Origin: a bacterium HR10
Lineage (GTDB): Bacteria; Acidobacteriota; Blastocatellia; HR10
DNA length: 33,740 bases
Reading direction: 5' to 3'
NCBI GenBank assembly: GCA_002923315.1
Contig: BEHM01000031.1
Coordinates: forward strand, 1 to 33,740
The notes beneath the pieces were generated by a model, which was given only the letters and a program-made list of their open reading frames with translations, did no database searches and was not told where the DNA came from. Within the stretch, counting starts at the first letter, position 1, and every line of letters begins with the position of its first letter. Made by a program: the position numbers and the translations under genes. This document shows positions 1 through 7,148 of this stretch, piece by piece.

Positions 1-1467
1 AGCGCGTTCTCCGGCGATGGCCACATTCGCCCATCCGAAGAAGGTGAGCAGAGCGGATTTCTCCAACCAATGGCACGCCGGGAGCACATAATCGGCGAGT
101 TCGGCTGTGGGGGTCATGAAGAGCTCATGAACGACCACAAGCTCCAAGTTCTCGCTCGTGAGTGCATCGTACACAATCCGTCCATTGGAGCAGGCCCCCA
201 ACGGGTTATGATATTGGATGAGAAGCGCCTTGATGGGGTAAGGCTCGCCGCTGAGGATCGCCCGCCATAGCAGCGGGGAGGGGACATCGGCCGCCCATAG
301 TTGGCTGAGCATCCGTCTCTTCCCCCACACGCGCTCCATCGCGTGGCTGAGCATCTCGTACCCTTCTCCATGCAATCGGAAGCGATCAGCCCCTAACTTC
401 TTCTGCCGCTGCTCCCGAGGCAAGGCATCATACATCTCCAGATCGGGCATGATAAGCGCCTGAGAAGGCGGTCCGATCAAGAGCGTCCCACCAGGTCGGT
501 CGAGGCTTCCCGTGATCGCCCTGAGAATAGCCTTAGCCCGCTCAGTCTGCAACGCGTTGCGGCCGATCTGCGCATTGGCGACTCCCCAGTTCAGGATCGC
601 CGGCTGGTGAGTGGCGTACAATCGGGCAGCTTCGATGATGCGTTCGGCTGGGATCCACGTGACTTCCGCCACGCGCTCCGGAGGATACGCCCGGACTCGT
701 TCTCGGAGGGCATCAAACCCGAATCCCCACTGCTGGACAAACGCACGATCGTAGAGCTCCTCCTCGATGATCACATAGAGCCAGCCCAGAGCCAACGCCC
801 CGTCGCTCCCCGGCCGGATTTGGAGCCAGAGATCCGCGCGCTCGGCTTCTTCGGTGCGAATGGGATCCACGACAATGAGTTTCGCTCCAGCATCCTGACA
901 GGCCAAGATCGCCTGCCATACAGGGGGTTGAGAGGCCGAAGGACGACTCCCCCAGATGACGATACATCGCGTCGTTCCCGGGATCGGGGGCGAGATATAG
1001 GTGGGGCCGAAGCCGTACGTGAGACTCTCAGCCTCCAGGGCGGGGCCAGCGCACGGAATGCCCATCCCGCTGGAATTCGGGCTCCCGAAGAGGTTGAGGA
1101 ACCGGAGACCAATGCCGCATTCCGGACCATGAAAGGTGCCATGGGCCAGAGCCACAGATTCCGGACCATAGCGATCACGCAGATGCTGGAGCTTCGCCGC
1201 GATCTCATCCATGGCCTGGTCCCAAGAGATGCGCTCCCACCGCCCTTCTCCGCGACGTCCCACTCGCTTCAAGGGGAAATCAAGCCGCCCGGGATGTCCA
1301 TGGTACTCGTGCGCGCGCTCCCCCTTGATGCAGATGAACCCTCGACTGAGGGGATGCTGAGGATCGCCCGTCAGGCCGATGACCCGATTGCCTTCGACGT
1401 GAGCCAGCAGGCCACATGCCATCGGACAGTGGCAACAAATCACACGCTTCAGCGCGCGTCCACTCAT
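1..1467 (-). CDS. Molybdopterin-dependent oxidoreductase (DMSO reductase superfamily), 3' end outside window
   Basis: The frame is open for 489 codons and runs off the left edge, so the C-terminal part, including most of the molydopterin dinucleotide-binding domain, is not seen. The N-terminus carries a [4Fe-4S] site with C11-x2-C14-x3-C18-x27-C46, followed by the CIKG lysine (K48), the spacing found in formate dehydrogenase H and related enzymes. C139, in GIPCAGP, falls where FdhH has its molybdenum-ligating selenocysteine 140, so cysteine is the likely Mo ligand. There is no twin-arginine signal, which points to a cytoplasmic enzyme. I chose ATG 1467, three bases after the upstream stop; GTG 1470 is possible. 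The substrate is unknown: the family includes formate dehydrogenases, transhydroxylases, acetylene hydratase and thiosulfate/polysulfide reductases. It is the last visible gene of region E, downstream of an NMT1-like protein. Confidence 0.9.
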   Translation of the reverse strand, partial: MSGRALKRVICCHCPMACGLLAHVEGNRVIGLTGDPQHPLSRGFICIKGERAHEYHGHPGRLDFPLKRVGRRGEGRWERISWDQAMDEIAAKLQHLRDRYGPESVALAHGTFHGPECGIGLRFLNLFGSPNSSGMGIPCAGPALEAESLTYGFGPTYISPPIPGTTRCIVIWGSRPSASQPPVWQAILACQDAGAKLIVVDPIRTEEAERADLWLQIRPGSDGALALGWLYVIIEEELYDRAFVQQWGFGFDALRERVRAYPPERVAEVTWIPAERIIEAARLYATHQPAILNWGVANAQIGRNALQTERAKAILRAITGSLDRPGGTLLIGPPSQALIMPDLEMYDALPREQRQKKLGADRFRLHGEGYEMLSHAMERVWGKRRMLSQLWAADVPSPLLWRAILSGEPYPIKALLIQYHNPLGACSNGRIVYDALTSENLELVVVHELFMTPTAELADYVLPACHWLEKSALLTFFGWANVAIAGERA

Positions 1468-1470
1468 CAC

Positions 1471-2313
1471 TCATCCCCCAAGCTTGTCATCGAGCATCCG
1501 AAAATCGAAGACCTGTGAGATGGGAATCGCAGCCAGCCCCGTGACCTCACTCGCCAAAGCGATCCAAAGGCGTTGGACCTCCTCGGAGATCACCCCCGTT
1601 GGATTGAGCCGCGCTACGGTCTCACGCACGGCCCCCTCAGCCCATTGGGACGGGACCTGGAGCTCCCTCACCGCGATCTCGACCCCTTCGTCCCATCTCT
1701 CCTGCAAGAGATGAACGCTGTGGGAGACCGCTCGCACGACTCTCCGATCTAGATCCTCTTGGCGCGTTTCGGCGAGCGCCACAACGCCAAATGTGGGCAT
1801 CTCCTCAGCGACTTCGAAGAGCTGCCGCAAACCCAGATCGCGAGCTTCCACCGTCATCGGAGCGAGCAACAGGGCCGCCTCCGCGCGCCCCTGCAGGACA
1901 TCGCGCGCTGAAGCGACGCCTTCGTGCCCGTGTATGGCGGAGACATCCACCCCCTCTTGAGAGAGTCTTCGCTCCACGTACCTCCAAACCAGAGGAGAGC
2001 CCCGCCCGACGCGTTTCCCCTCAAGCTGCTTTGGCTGCGCGACGGTCGGGTGCGCCCACATCTGCCATCCTCTGTTCTGATAGGTCATCAGCACCCGGAC
2101 CGGGATGCCAGCGAGAGCAGCCATGAGAGGGCCGGCCATGACGTTGGTATACTCCGCCTCATGGCACTGCAGGCTCTGGACAATGGCTGGGCCTGCTCCC
2201 AGGGTGACAAGCCGAACGCGAAGCCCCTCCTCTTCGAAGGCCTCTCGGATCATCCACACGAGGTTCCCCGTCAGACCTCGATGGGGAGTGGCCACGCGGA
2301 TCTCACGGAGCAT
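1471..2313 (-). CDS. NMT1/SsuA-like periplasmic-binding-fold protein without signal peptide
   Basis: This 280-residue protein has the pattern of type 2 periplasmic binding proteins of the NMT1/THI5/SsuA group. It has an N-terminal strand ending in RVATPHRG, a GAGPAIVQSL turn, a region rich in small residues near 60-75 (VMAGPLMAALAGIPV), and a second lobe beginning LEGKRVGRGS. In ABC transporters these proteins are exported, but there is no signal peptide or lipobox here. An AGGAGG sequence about eight bases before ATG 2313 supports the short N-terminus. No permease or ATPase gene lies beside it. It could be a cytoplasmic binder, or an enzyme on the same fold such as a 4,5-dihydroxyphthalate decarboxylase or THI5-type protein. 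The stop lies three bases before the molybdopterin gene. The fold call is fairly firm; the role is not. Confidence 0.7.
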   Translation of the reverse strand: MLREIRVATPHRGLTGNLVWMIREAFEEEGLRVRLVTLGAGPAIVQSLQCHEAEYTNVMAGPLMAALAGIPVRVLMTYQNRGWQMWAHPTVAQPKQLEGKRVGRGSPLVWRYVERRLSQEGVDVSAIHGHEGVASARDVLQGRAEAALLLAPMTVEARDLGLRQLFEVAEEMPTFGVVALAETRQEDLDRRVVRAVSHSVHLLQERWDEGVEIAVRELQVPSQWAEGAVRETVARLNPTGVISEEVQRLWIALASEVTGLAAIPISQVFDFRMLDDKLGG

Positions 2314-2324
2314 CTGTCGGCCTC

Positions 2325-2798
2325 CTAGAAGATCTCCAGGACTCCGGGAATGATGCCGGAGTCGAGAATGGCCGTGAACTCCCGGAGGCGCCAGCAGTCA
2401 TCCTCCTTCTCCCAGAGCGTAGAACACTTGGCGCATCCGACGAGCTCGGTCAGATGACCATCCTTCGTCCGATAGAGCATCATGTAGAAGCGCACGCGAG
2501 CCCGTATGGGTCCCTCGGCCTCCACCAGGGGATTGGCGATGACACGGCTCGTCACAGCGGGATCAATCCACCACAGGCGCTGCCACTCCGCAAGGCGCTC
2601 TCGCAAAGTCTCCTTGCTCTCCCGAATGGGGGCGAACGCATAGCCACACCGGACGTTCTCCTCCGTCGTCACGACATAGGAGGCGCCTTCGGCGAATAGC
2701 TCGATCCACCTGTCGAACTGCTTCTCGTCCAAGAACCAGGCGTATCGATAGACCTGCTGGAGAAGGCGTTCTCTCTCCTCTCCGTTCATGGCCCTCAC
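2325..2798 (-). CDS. Aromatic-ring-hydroxylating dioxygenase beta subunit (first copy)
   Basis: This 157-residue NTF2/SnoaL-like protein matches the small structural subunit of Rieske dioxygenases. Family features are the N-terminal helix with YRYAWFLDEKQFDRWIELF, a disordered-to-strand segment around EGASYVVTTEEN, the conserved SRVIANPLVE region, and a C-terminal strand-rich half ending LDSGIIPGVLEIF. Beta subunits hold the alpha3beta3 hexamer together and carry no metal. The start is GTG 2798, which overlaps the alpha-subunit stop as GTGA; an ATG at 2789 is also possible. It directly follows its alpha partner, so the two are almost certainly translated together. It is somewhat shorter than typical beta subunits (about 170-190 residues). 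Confidence 0.88.
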   Translation of the reverse strand: MRAMNGEERERLLQQVYRYAWFLDEKQFDRWIELFAEGASYVVTTEENVRCGYAFAPIRESKETLRERLAEWQRLWWIDPAVTSRVIANPLVEAEGPIRARVRFYMMLYRTKDGHLTELVGCAKCSTLWEKEDDCWRLREFTAILDSGIIPGVLEIF

Positions 2799-3970
2799 TC
2801 ACCCCATCCCATATGGCGTCTCCACTCGCGGTAGAATCCCCGCAAGGTGTATTCGTTGATAATGGCCCCTCGCTTCTCCTCGCTCGCCCCACGGGCCATG
2901 AGAAAATGAGGAGCGGAGGCGAAGGAAGCCCCGATCTGACACCGCTCGGCAACCGCGATGTCATCAATTCCAGCCCGCCCCCCGGGCCCCCAGATCGTCG
3001 ATTGCCGAAGTCGGAAGGCGCGAAACTCCTCGGAATCTCGAGGATCCCCGAGAATCGCGATCTCCAGGAGCGTGCGATCCGGGCCAAGGGGGATTACACG
3101 GTGAATGGACGTGACAGCCACGATGTCAGGGATGATCGTATTGGGGAAGAGACTCAGGACCGTATCCTCGCCTTTCGGATAGGGATTGAAGATCCCACTC
3201 GTCCACATGACCTCCGGAGAGAGCGGGAGACCAAGAGCCGCGCTGAGCCGCGAGAGGTCCAGATGTTCGGGCTTCGGGGGATCATAGATCAGGAGCATGT
3301 GCCCGTTCCCCAGATCCACGGCCTCGCCATTGACGTGATAGGATGAGAGGTAAGCAGGTCCCATCGCCTGGTGCAGGAAGGGGGGATGATACCCGTCCCC
3401 GAAGTTCTCCTGGTAGAACTTCCAATTGCCTCGAAACAGCGACTTGTTGTACCCGATCACCTCCAGGCCCTGGACGCTCCGCTCCACATAGGGAGCCGCT
3501 TCCCCGAGATATTCCATAAGCGAAGGAGCCTCAGCATCTAGGCAGGCGAAGACCATTCCACAAAAGGTCTCCACGCGAATGGAGGGGAGCCCATAGTCCT
3601 CGCGCGGGAGCCCCCCCTCGTAGCCATCAGGCAGTGGGACGCCGATGAGCCGTCCCTGCAGATCATAAGTCCAGGCGTGATAAGGACAGCGAAAGGCCGA
3701 GGCCTGTCCCCGCGTCCCACGCGCGAGGGTCGCCCCGCGATGGCGACAGGCATTGGCGAAGACGCGAATCCCCCCCTCGCGATCCCGGCAGACGAGATAT
3801 GATTCGCCGGCGATGGTCGCTACCTTATAATCTCCTGGCTGTCGGAGTTCGCTCTCATGGGCCACATATTGCCACGTCCGTCGAAAGATTCGGTCCTGCT
3901 CCTGTCGAAAGACCTCGGGATCAGTATAGACGCGACGCTCGATATACTGATCGGCAGTGAAGCGCGCCAT
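2795..3970 (-). CDS. Rieske aromatic-ring-hydroxylating dioxygenase alpha subunit (first copy)
   Basis: This is the catalytic subunit of a Rieske non-haem iron oxygenase, 391 residues. The Rieske [2Fe-2S] ligands are C75-x-H77 and C95-x2-H98 (CRHRG and CPYHAW). The catalytic iron site is D192-x2-H195-x4-H200 (GDGYHPPFLH), with D336 or D337 as the likely carboxylate ligand. D192 corresponds to the aspartate that carries electrons between neighbouring subunits in naphthalene dioxygenase. I chose ATG 3970 because AGGGGGG lies six bases before it. A GTG at 4015 overlaps the upstream stop but would add 15 unlikely residues. The beta subunit follows immediately. No Rieske-type ferredoxin or ferredoxin reductase lies beside it. 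A decayed copy of its N-terminus lies at 5337-5460. Confidence 0.95.
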   Translation of the reverse strand: MARFTADQYIERRVYTDPEVFRQEQDRIFRRTWQYVAHESELRQPGDYKVATIAGESYLVCRDREGGIRVFANACRHRGATLARGTRGQASAFRCPYHAWTYDLQGRLIGVPLPDGYEGGLPREDYGLPSIRVETFCGMVFACLDAEAPSLMEYLGEAAPYVERSVQGLEVIGYNKSLFRGNWKFYQENFGDGYHPPFLHQAMGPAYLSSYHVNGEAVDLGNGHMLLIYDPPKPEHLDLSRLSAALGLPLSPEVMWTSGIFNPYPKGEDTVLSLFPNTIIPDIVAVTSIHRVIPLGPDRTLLEIAILGDPRDSEEFRAFRLRQSTIWGPGGRAGIDDIAVAERCQIGASFASAPHFLMARGASEEKRGAIINEYTLRGFYREWRRHMGWGE

Positions 3971-4011
3971 GGTCATCCCCCCCTGCCGCACCAATGGATC
4001 CCCCTCCCAAC

Positions 4012-5178
4012 TCACAGGAAGGGGATCCCGCTCGGTGATCCAGTGAGCACCCTCCCGTAGCCCTCCATGGCCGTATCGAAGTTAAGCGCCACATGTTGAG
4101 CAGCAGCGTGGACGTCGCGCCAGATCCGCTGAAGCGGATGCGCGGAGAAAATGGCGTGACCGCCTGCGGCATGGAACAAGTCATCCACAATGGTGATCGC
4201 CTCCCGCACCAAGAGGGCGCGCCAGGCGAAGAAGCGCACTCGCTCTCCCTCGCTCACAGGATGATCGGCACAGCGCATGACCTCCTCCGCATACCGCTCG
4301 GATTCCCTCTCGAGGATCTCCACTCGGAGAGCGGCTTGGGCCAAGAGCATTTGGGCGCTCACCATCTCCTTCTGCGGAGCCGTGCGAAAGGCGGGCACGC
4401 GAGTCTCCACCCATTTATGGAATTCCTCGACGGCCGCGCGCGTGGCCCCGACAATGGGCGCGATTAACGCCGTGCAGATGGCGGGGACGAACGGCACGCG
4501 ATACAGGGGACTTGAGTGAAGCTGATGCCCTGGGGCCTGTCCCGTCTCGGCAACGCGCCCCAAGAGGAAAACCCGATAGAGGGGGATGAAGGCCTCTTGA
4601 ACGATCACACTATTGCTCGCCGTCCCCCGAAGTCCCACCACGTCCCATTCATCCACGACCCGATAGAGGGTTCGAGGGAGGAAGAACATCATGTACTCGG
4701 GTTGACCATGATCCGGGGCAGGGGCTATAGCACCCACGGCGATGAACTCACTCCACTCGACACCGCTCAGGAATTTCCAGTGTCCACTCAGCAGGTATCC
4801 CCCTGATGTCGGTCGAGCCTCTCCAACCGGGGGAAAGGCGTCGGCGAACACAACCTCCTCCCCGGCGCCCCAGATCTCGTCCTGTAAGCGAGGATCGGCC
4901 AGGGCAAGCCACCAATTATGGATCCCCAGGATCGCATAGACCCATCCCGCCGAAGCATCACCCCGCGCGATCTCTCGCGCGATTCGCAGGAACGTGAGCA
5001 GATCGCTCTCCCACCCTCCGTACCGAGCGGGCTTGAGCACGTCCAATAACCGCGATTGTTTCAGAGCCTGTACGACCTCACCGTGAAGACGTCGCTGGCG
5101 ATCCGCCTCGTGGGCCCAACGGGCGGCTTGCGCGGCCACGGCGCGAGCGGCCTTCAAGTAGTCAAAGTGCGATCCCAT
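4012..5178 (-). CDS. Flavin-dependent monooxygenase, acyl-CoA dehydrogenase fold (HsaA/HpaH-C2/DszC-like)
   Basis: This 388-residue protein has the acyl-CoA dehydrogenase fold but looks like a group D flavin monooxygenase rather than a beta-oxidation enzyme. It has the N-terminal helical segment RLLDVLKPARYGG, the central SGHWKFLSGVEWSEF motif typical of HsaA and p-hydroxyphenylacetate hydroxylase C2, the VVGLRGTASNSV strand, and a C-terminal RDVHAAAQHVALNFD helix whose histidines match the catalytic region of these enzymes. They use reduced FMN or FAD from a separate reductase to hydroxylate phenols or steroid rings. No reductase gene (HsaB/HpaC type) is in the window. The stop overlaps a possible GTG of the Rieske alpha gene, so it is probably co-translated with the dioxygenase and acts in the same pathway. 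ATG 5178 is preceded by AGAGGA. Confidence 0.85.
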   Translation of the reverse strand: MGSHFDYLKAARAVAAQAARWAHEADRQRRLHGEVVQALKQSRLLDVLKPARYGGWESDLLTFLRIAREIARGDASAGWVYAILGIHNWWLALADPRLQDEIWGAGEEVVFADAFPPVGEARPTSGGYLLSGHWKFLSGVEWSEFIAVGAIAPAPDHGQPEYMMFFLPRTLYRVVDEWDVVGLRGTASNSVIVQEAFIPLYRVFLLGRVAETGQAPGHQLHSSPLYRVPFVPAICTALIAPIVGATRAAVEEFHKWVETRVPAFRTAPQKEMVSAQMLLAQAALRVEILERESERYAEEVMRCADHPVSEGERVRFFAWRALLVREAITIVDDLFHAAGGHAIFSAHPLQRIWRDVHAAAQHVALNFDTAMEGYGRVLTGSPSGIPFL

Positions 5179-5336
5179 GGGTCAGTCCTCTACGCTAGAG
5201 CATTCTCCTCACCCCCACAGGACCCCCATGCGTAGAGTGCCCTACTAGGCCTCACCGCCCTATTTCCGTCCTGGCCAGGACCAGGACCCCGAGGGTCCCC
5301 GAGGGCGAGGGATCACAACTCCGGTATTAAGAGTGG
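5179..5336. other. Noncoding spacer with two inverted repeats
   Basis: This is the left part of the only gene-free stretch over 300 bases (5179-5548). It has a perfect 14-base palindrome GTCCTGGCCAGGAC at 5268-5281 and, three bases on, a hairpin with six-base arms GGACCC and GGGTCC around a three-base loop at 5284-5298. A short direct repeat CCCCGAGGG occurs twice at about 5287-5305. In the transcript these lie about 90-120 bases upstream of the flavin monooxygenase start and could act as a leader structure, operator or weak terminator. There is no T-run to support a strong terminator. Confidence 0.4.
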
Positions 5337-5460
5337 TCTCCCGGCTGCCGGAGTTCGCTCTCATGGGCCACATAATTGCCACGTGCGTTGGAAGATCCGC
5401 CGTCGCTTCTCCCGAAAGATCTCAGATCAGTGTAGACTCGGCGTTCAATTACTGGATCGG
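5337..5460 (-). pseudogene. Decayed N-terminal fragment of a Rieske dioxygenase alpha subunit
   Basis: On the minus strand this about 124-base stretch resembles bases 3831-3954, which encode residues about 5-47 of the Rieske alpha subunit. Reading across frames gives RRVYTD, then EIFREKRRRIFQRTWQ, then YVAHESELRQPGDH, against RRVYTD, EVFRQEQDRIFRRTWQ and YVAHESELRQPGDY in the intact gene. At least two small indels break the frame, and homology stops on both sides, so neither the Rieske cluster nor the catalytic domain remains. The similarity is visible at DNA level, for example a shared block covering cccatgagagcgaactcc. It is a relic of a lost paralogue or of an incomplete duplication. It is closer to the first Rieske gene than to the one at 23010. 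Confidence 0.85.
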
Positions 5461-5548
5461 AGGTCCGGTATACCACTCCCCCTTAACGCGCTCACCACAC
5501 GAATCCTTCGGCCCTCTCATCCTGGGCCAATGCGCGCCACCTCCCGCA
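5461..5548. other. Short unassigned spacer downstream of metallophosphoesterase
   Basis: No gene, repeat or clear terminator is visible between the Rieske remnant and the stop of the metallophosphoesterase gene. It may be further decayed coding DNA from the same lost dioxygenase, but I cannot align it to anything in the window. Confidence 0.3.
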
Positions 5549-6664
5549 TCAATACCAAGGAAATTCGGGAGCAGGAGGGATAGCTTCTCGGCCCCAGGAC
5601 TGGAGGTAGGCGCGGGCGATCCTCAGAGGTTCGCGCCGGAAGAAGAAGTACTGCTTATCTCCGTATCCATCAGCGTAGAGATCCAGGGCTCCAATACCCA
5701 CCCCATCCAGCTCGTCAAAGGGATCAACCCGATCCATCTGCACCGTCAAGGGGGGTAGTCCTTCCGGGGCATACGGCCACGGCCAGGCCGTGGCCAACAT
5801 CCCGTGAAAATGGATCGTCCCGATCCGATGTGTCACCACCTGATGCGTGTGTCCGTGCAGCACAGTCACGGCCCGATAGGGCGCCAAAAGTGCCTGCACC
5901 TGCTCAGCGTCCTCGATCCAGAAGTTCCACCGCCGATAGTACTTGTACAGAGGCGCATGCGTCAGCACCACGACCGGCTGCTCACGGGGCACCTTCGCTA
6001 AATCCTCGGCGAGCCACTGCCTCCCGTGCTCCCCCACTTCGAACCGACTCGTCTCCGGATGGTCCAGCTGCCCCACAGCTCGCATCCGCTCGTGCGGCGT
6101 CATCCTCCGCTCTGTCCAGAAATCCCGCATCCTCACGCTCATGAGCACAACGAAATGAACGCCTCGGTGGTCGAACGAGTAATTGGGCGATCCGAACATC
6201 TGCTGCCAGGCCTCCCCCAAATCCAGATACCAGTCGTGCTCTCCGACGACCATCTTCACCGGGGCTTTCACCTGCTTCAAGATCTCTCGTCCCAACTCCA
6301 ACTCCGCCCGCTCCCCCCCATGTGCCAAATCCCCTCCCATAACCACGAAGTCCGGAGGTGGGTCCAAGCGATTCAGATCCTCCACGGCCCGAAGTGCAGC
6401 CCGCAAGAAGCGCTCATTCATCTGGGGACGAAAGAGGTGCGTATCCGTGATGTAGGCGAGGCGAAATCTCGGCCGCCGCTTTCCCACCACGATGTCCACG
6501 AGCTGAAAAGTGTGCCACCACGCCCCCTGTGCTGCCGCCCAGGCGCCCACCTCCCCCATGACCCTCAGGAATTCTCGCCGGCTCAAATGCCTCAGCGCGT
6601 GAAAAAACCCCTCCCGCTCCCGCCGATATGCCCGCTCCCGCCATCGCCACCGCAAGATTCTCAT
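5549..6664 (-). CDS. Calcineurin-like metallophosphoesterase with Tat-like export signal
   Basis: This is a 371-residue protein. After a basic N-terminal stretch it has a twin-arginine-like motif, LSRREFLRVMG (residues about 27-37), followed by an alanine/glycine-rich segment, so export in a folded state is likely. The catalytic domain then shows the dinuclear-metal signature in order: D74-T-H76, GGD112, GEHD (141-144), THAP and GHTH near residues 240-275. The usual GNHD motif reads GEHD, so the bridging asparagine is replaced by glutamate. The family hydrolyses phosphomono- and diesters or nucleotides; no substrate can be read here. It overlaps the cytochrome c gene by four bases (ATGA), and both are predicted to act outside the cytoplasm, so they may form one exported unit. 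Codons end in G more often than in the neighbouring oxygenase genes. Confidence 0.85.
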   Translation of the reverse strand: MRILRWRWRERAYRREREGFFHALRHLSRREFLRVMGEVGAWAAAQGAWWHTFQLVDIVVGKRRPRFRLAYITDTHLFRPQMNERFLRAALRAVEDLNRLDPPPDFVVMGGDLAHGGERAELELGREILKQVKAPVKMVVGEHDWYLDLGEAWQQMFGSPNYSFDHRGVHFVVLMSVRMRDFWTERRMTPHERMRAVGQLDHPETSRFEVGEHGRQWLAEDLAKVPREQPVVVLTHAPLYKYYRRWNFWIEDAEQVQALLAPYRAVTVLHGHTHQVVTHRIGTIHFHGMLATAWPWPYAPEGLPPLTVQMDRVDPFDELDGVGIGALDLYADGYGDKQYFFFRREPLRIARAYLQSWGREAIPPAPEFPWY

Positions 6665-7077
6665 CGTCCCCGATTCCTCTGGATTGCCTCCAGGTACTTC
6701 GCCAACGCGTAAATCTCCAGCTGCTTGAGTGCCTCTCCCTCCGCGCGCCGAAAGACCTTCCCCCAGATCGGCATCTCTCGCGTCCCGTGGGCTGGAACGA
6801 CTCGCTCCCCATCAATGAACGTCATCACGCGATAGAGGGGGAACTCCTCTCCCGCCTTCTGGATCACCGTCAGGTCCGCCGGCTTTTTCCGTAAGGCTGC
6901 GGCCGCCGGCCCTGATCCCCGTCCATCAACCCCATGACATGCAGCGCAATGACGGACATACAACTCCCGCCCTCGCTCAACATACCCCCTCTCCTCTTGA
7001 CCATTCTCTTGCCCCATAGCGCCCTTCAACAGAAGGACACCGCACATCATCATCACGGCTACGACATTCTGTCTCAT
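6661..7077 (-). CDS. Small exported c-type cytochrome
   Basis: This is a 138-residue monohaem cytochrome c. ATG 7077 is preceded by AGGAGGTG and begins a hydrophobic signal peptide (residues about 4-19, ending near GAMGQ). The haem-binding motif is C44-A-A-C47-H48, followed by GVDGRGSGPAA, a classic class I cytochrome pattern. M102, in REMPIWG, is the likely sixth ligand. It should work in the periplasm as an electron carrier. Translation is coupled to the metallophosphoesterase through ATGA. In a catabolic locus it could accept electrons from an oxidised intermediate, but no matching periplasmic dehydrogenase is visible, so its partner is unknown. Confidence 0.92.
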   Translation of the reverse strand: MRQNVVAVMMMCGVLLLKGAMGQENGQEERGYVERGRELYVRHCAACHGVDGRGSGPAAAALRKKPADLTVIQKAGEEFPLYRVMTFIDGERVVPAHGTREMPIWGKVFRRAEGEALKQLEIYALAKYLEAIQRNRGR

Positions 7078-7148
7078 AAGACACCTCCTGATCGAGATCG
7101 TTAACTCTTTCACCGTCAATGGAAGAGCACCGGATCCCGCTCCCGCTC

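Noticed and set aside
1-1467. Selenocysteine in the molybdopterin enzyme
   Set aside because: The Mo-ligand position (residue 139) is a normal cysteine codon and no in-frame TGA occurs.
607-1518. A 303-codon plus-strand frame as a possible gene at the left end
   Set aside because: The opposite strand encodes an unmistakable molybdopterin oxidoreductase with an ordered [4Fe-4S] motif across the same bases.
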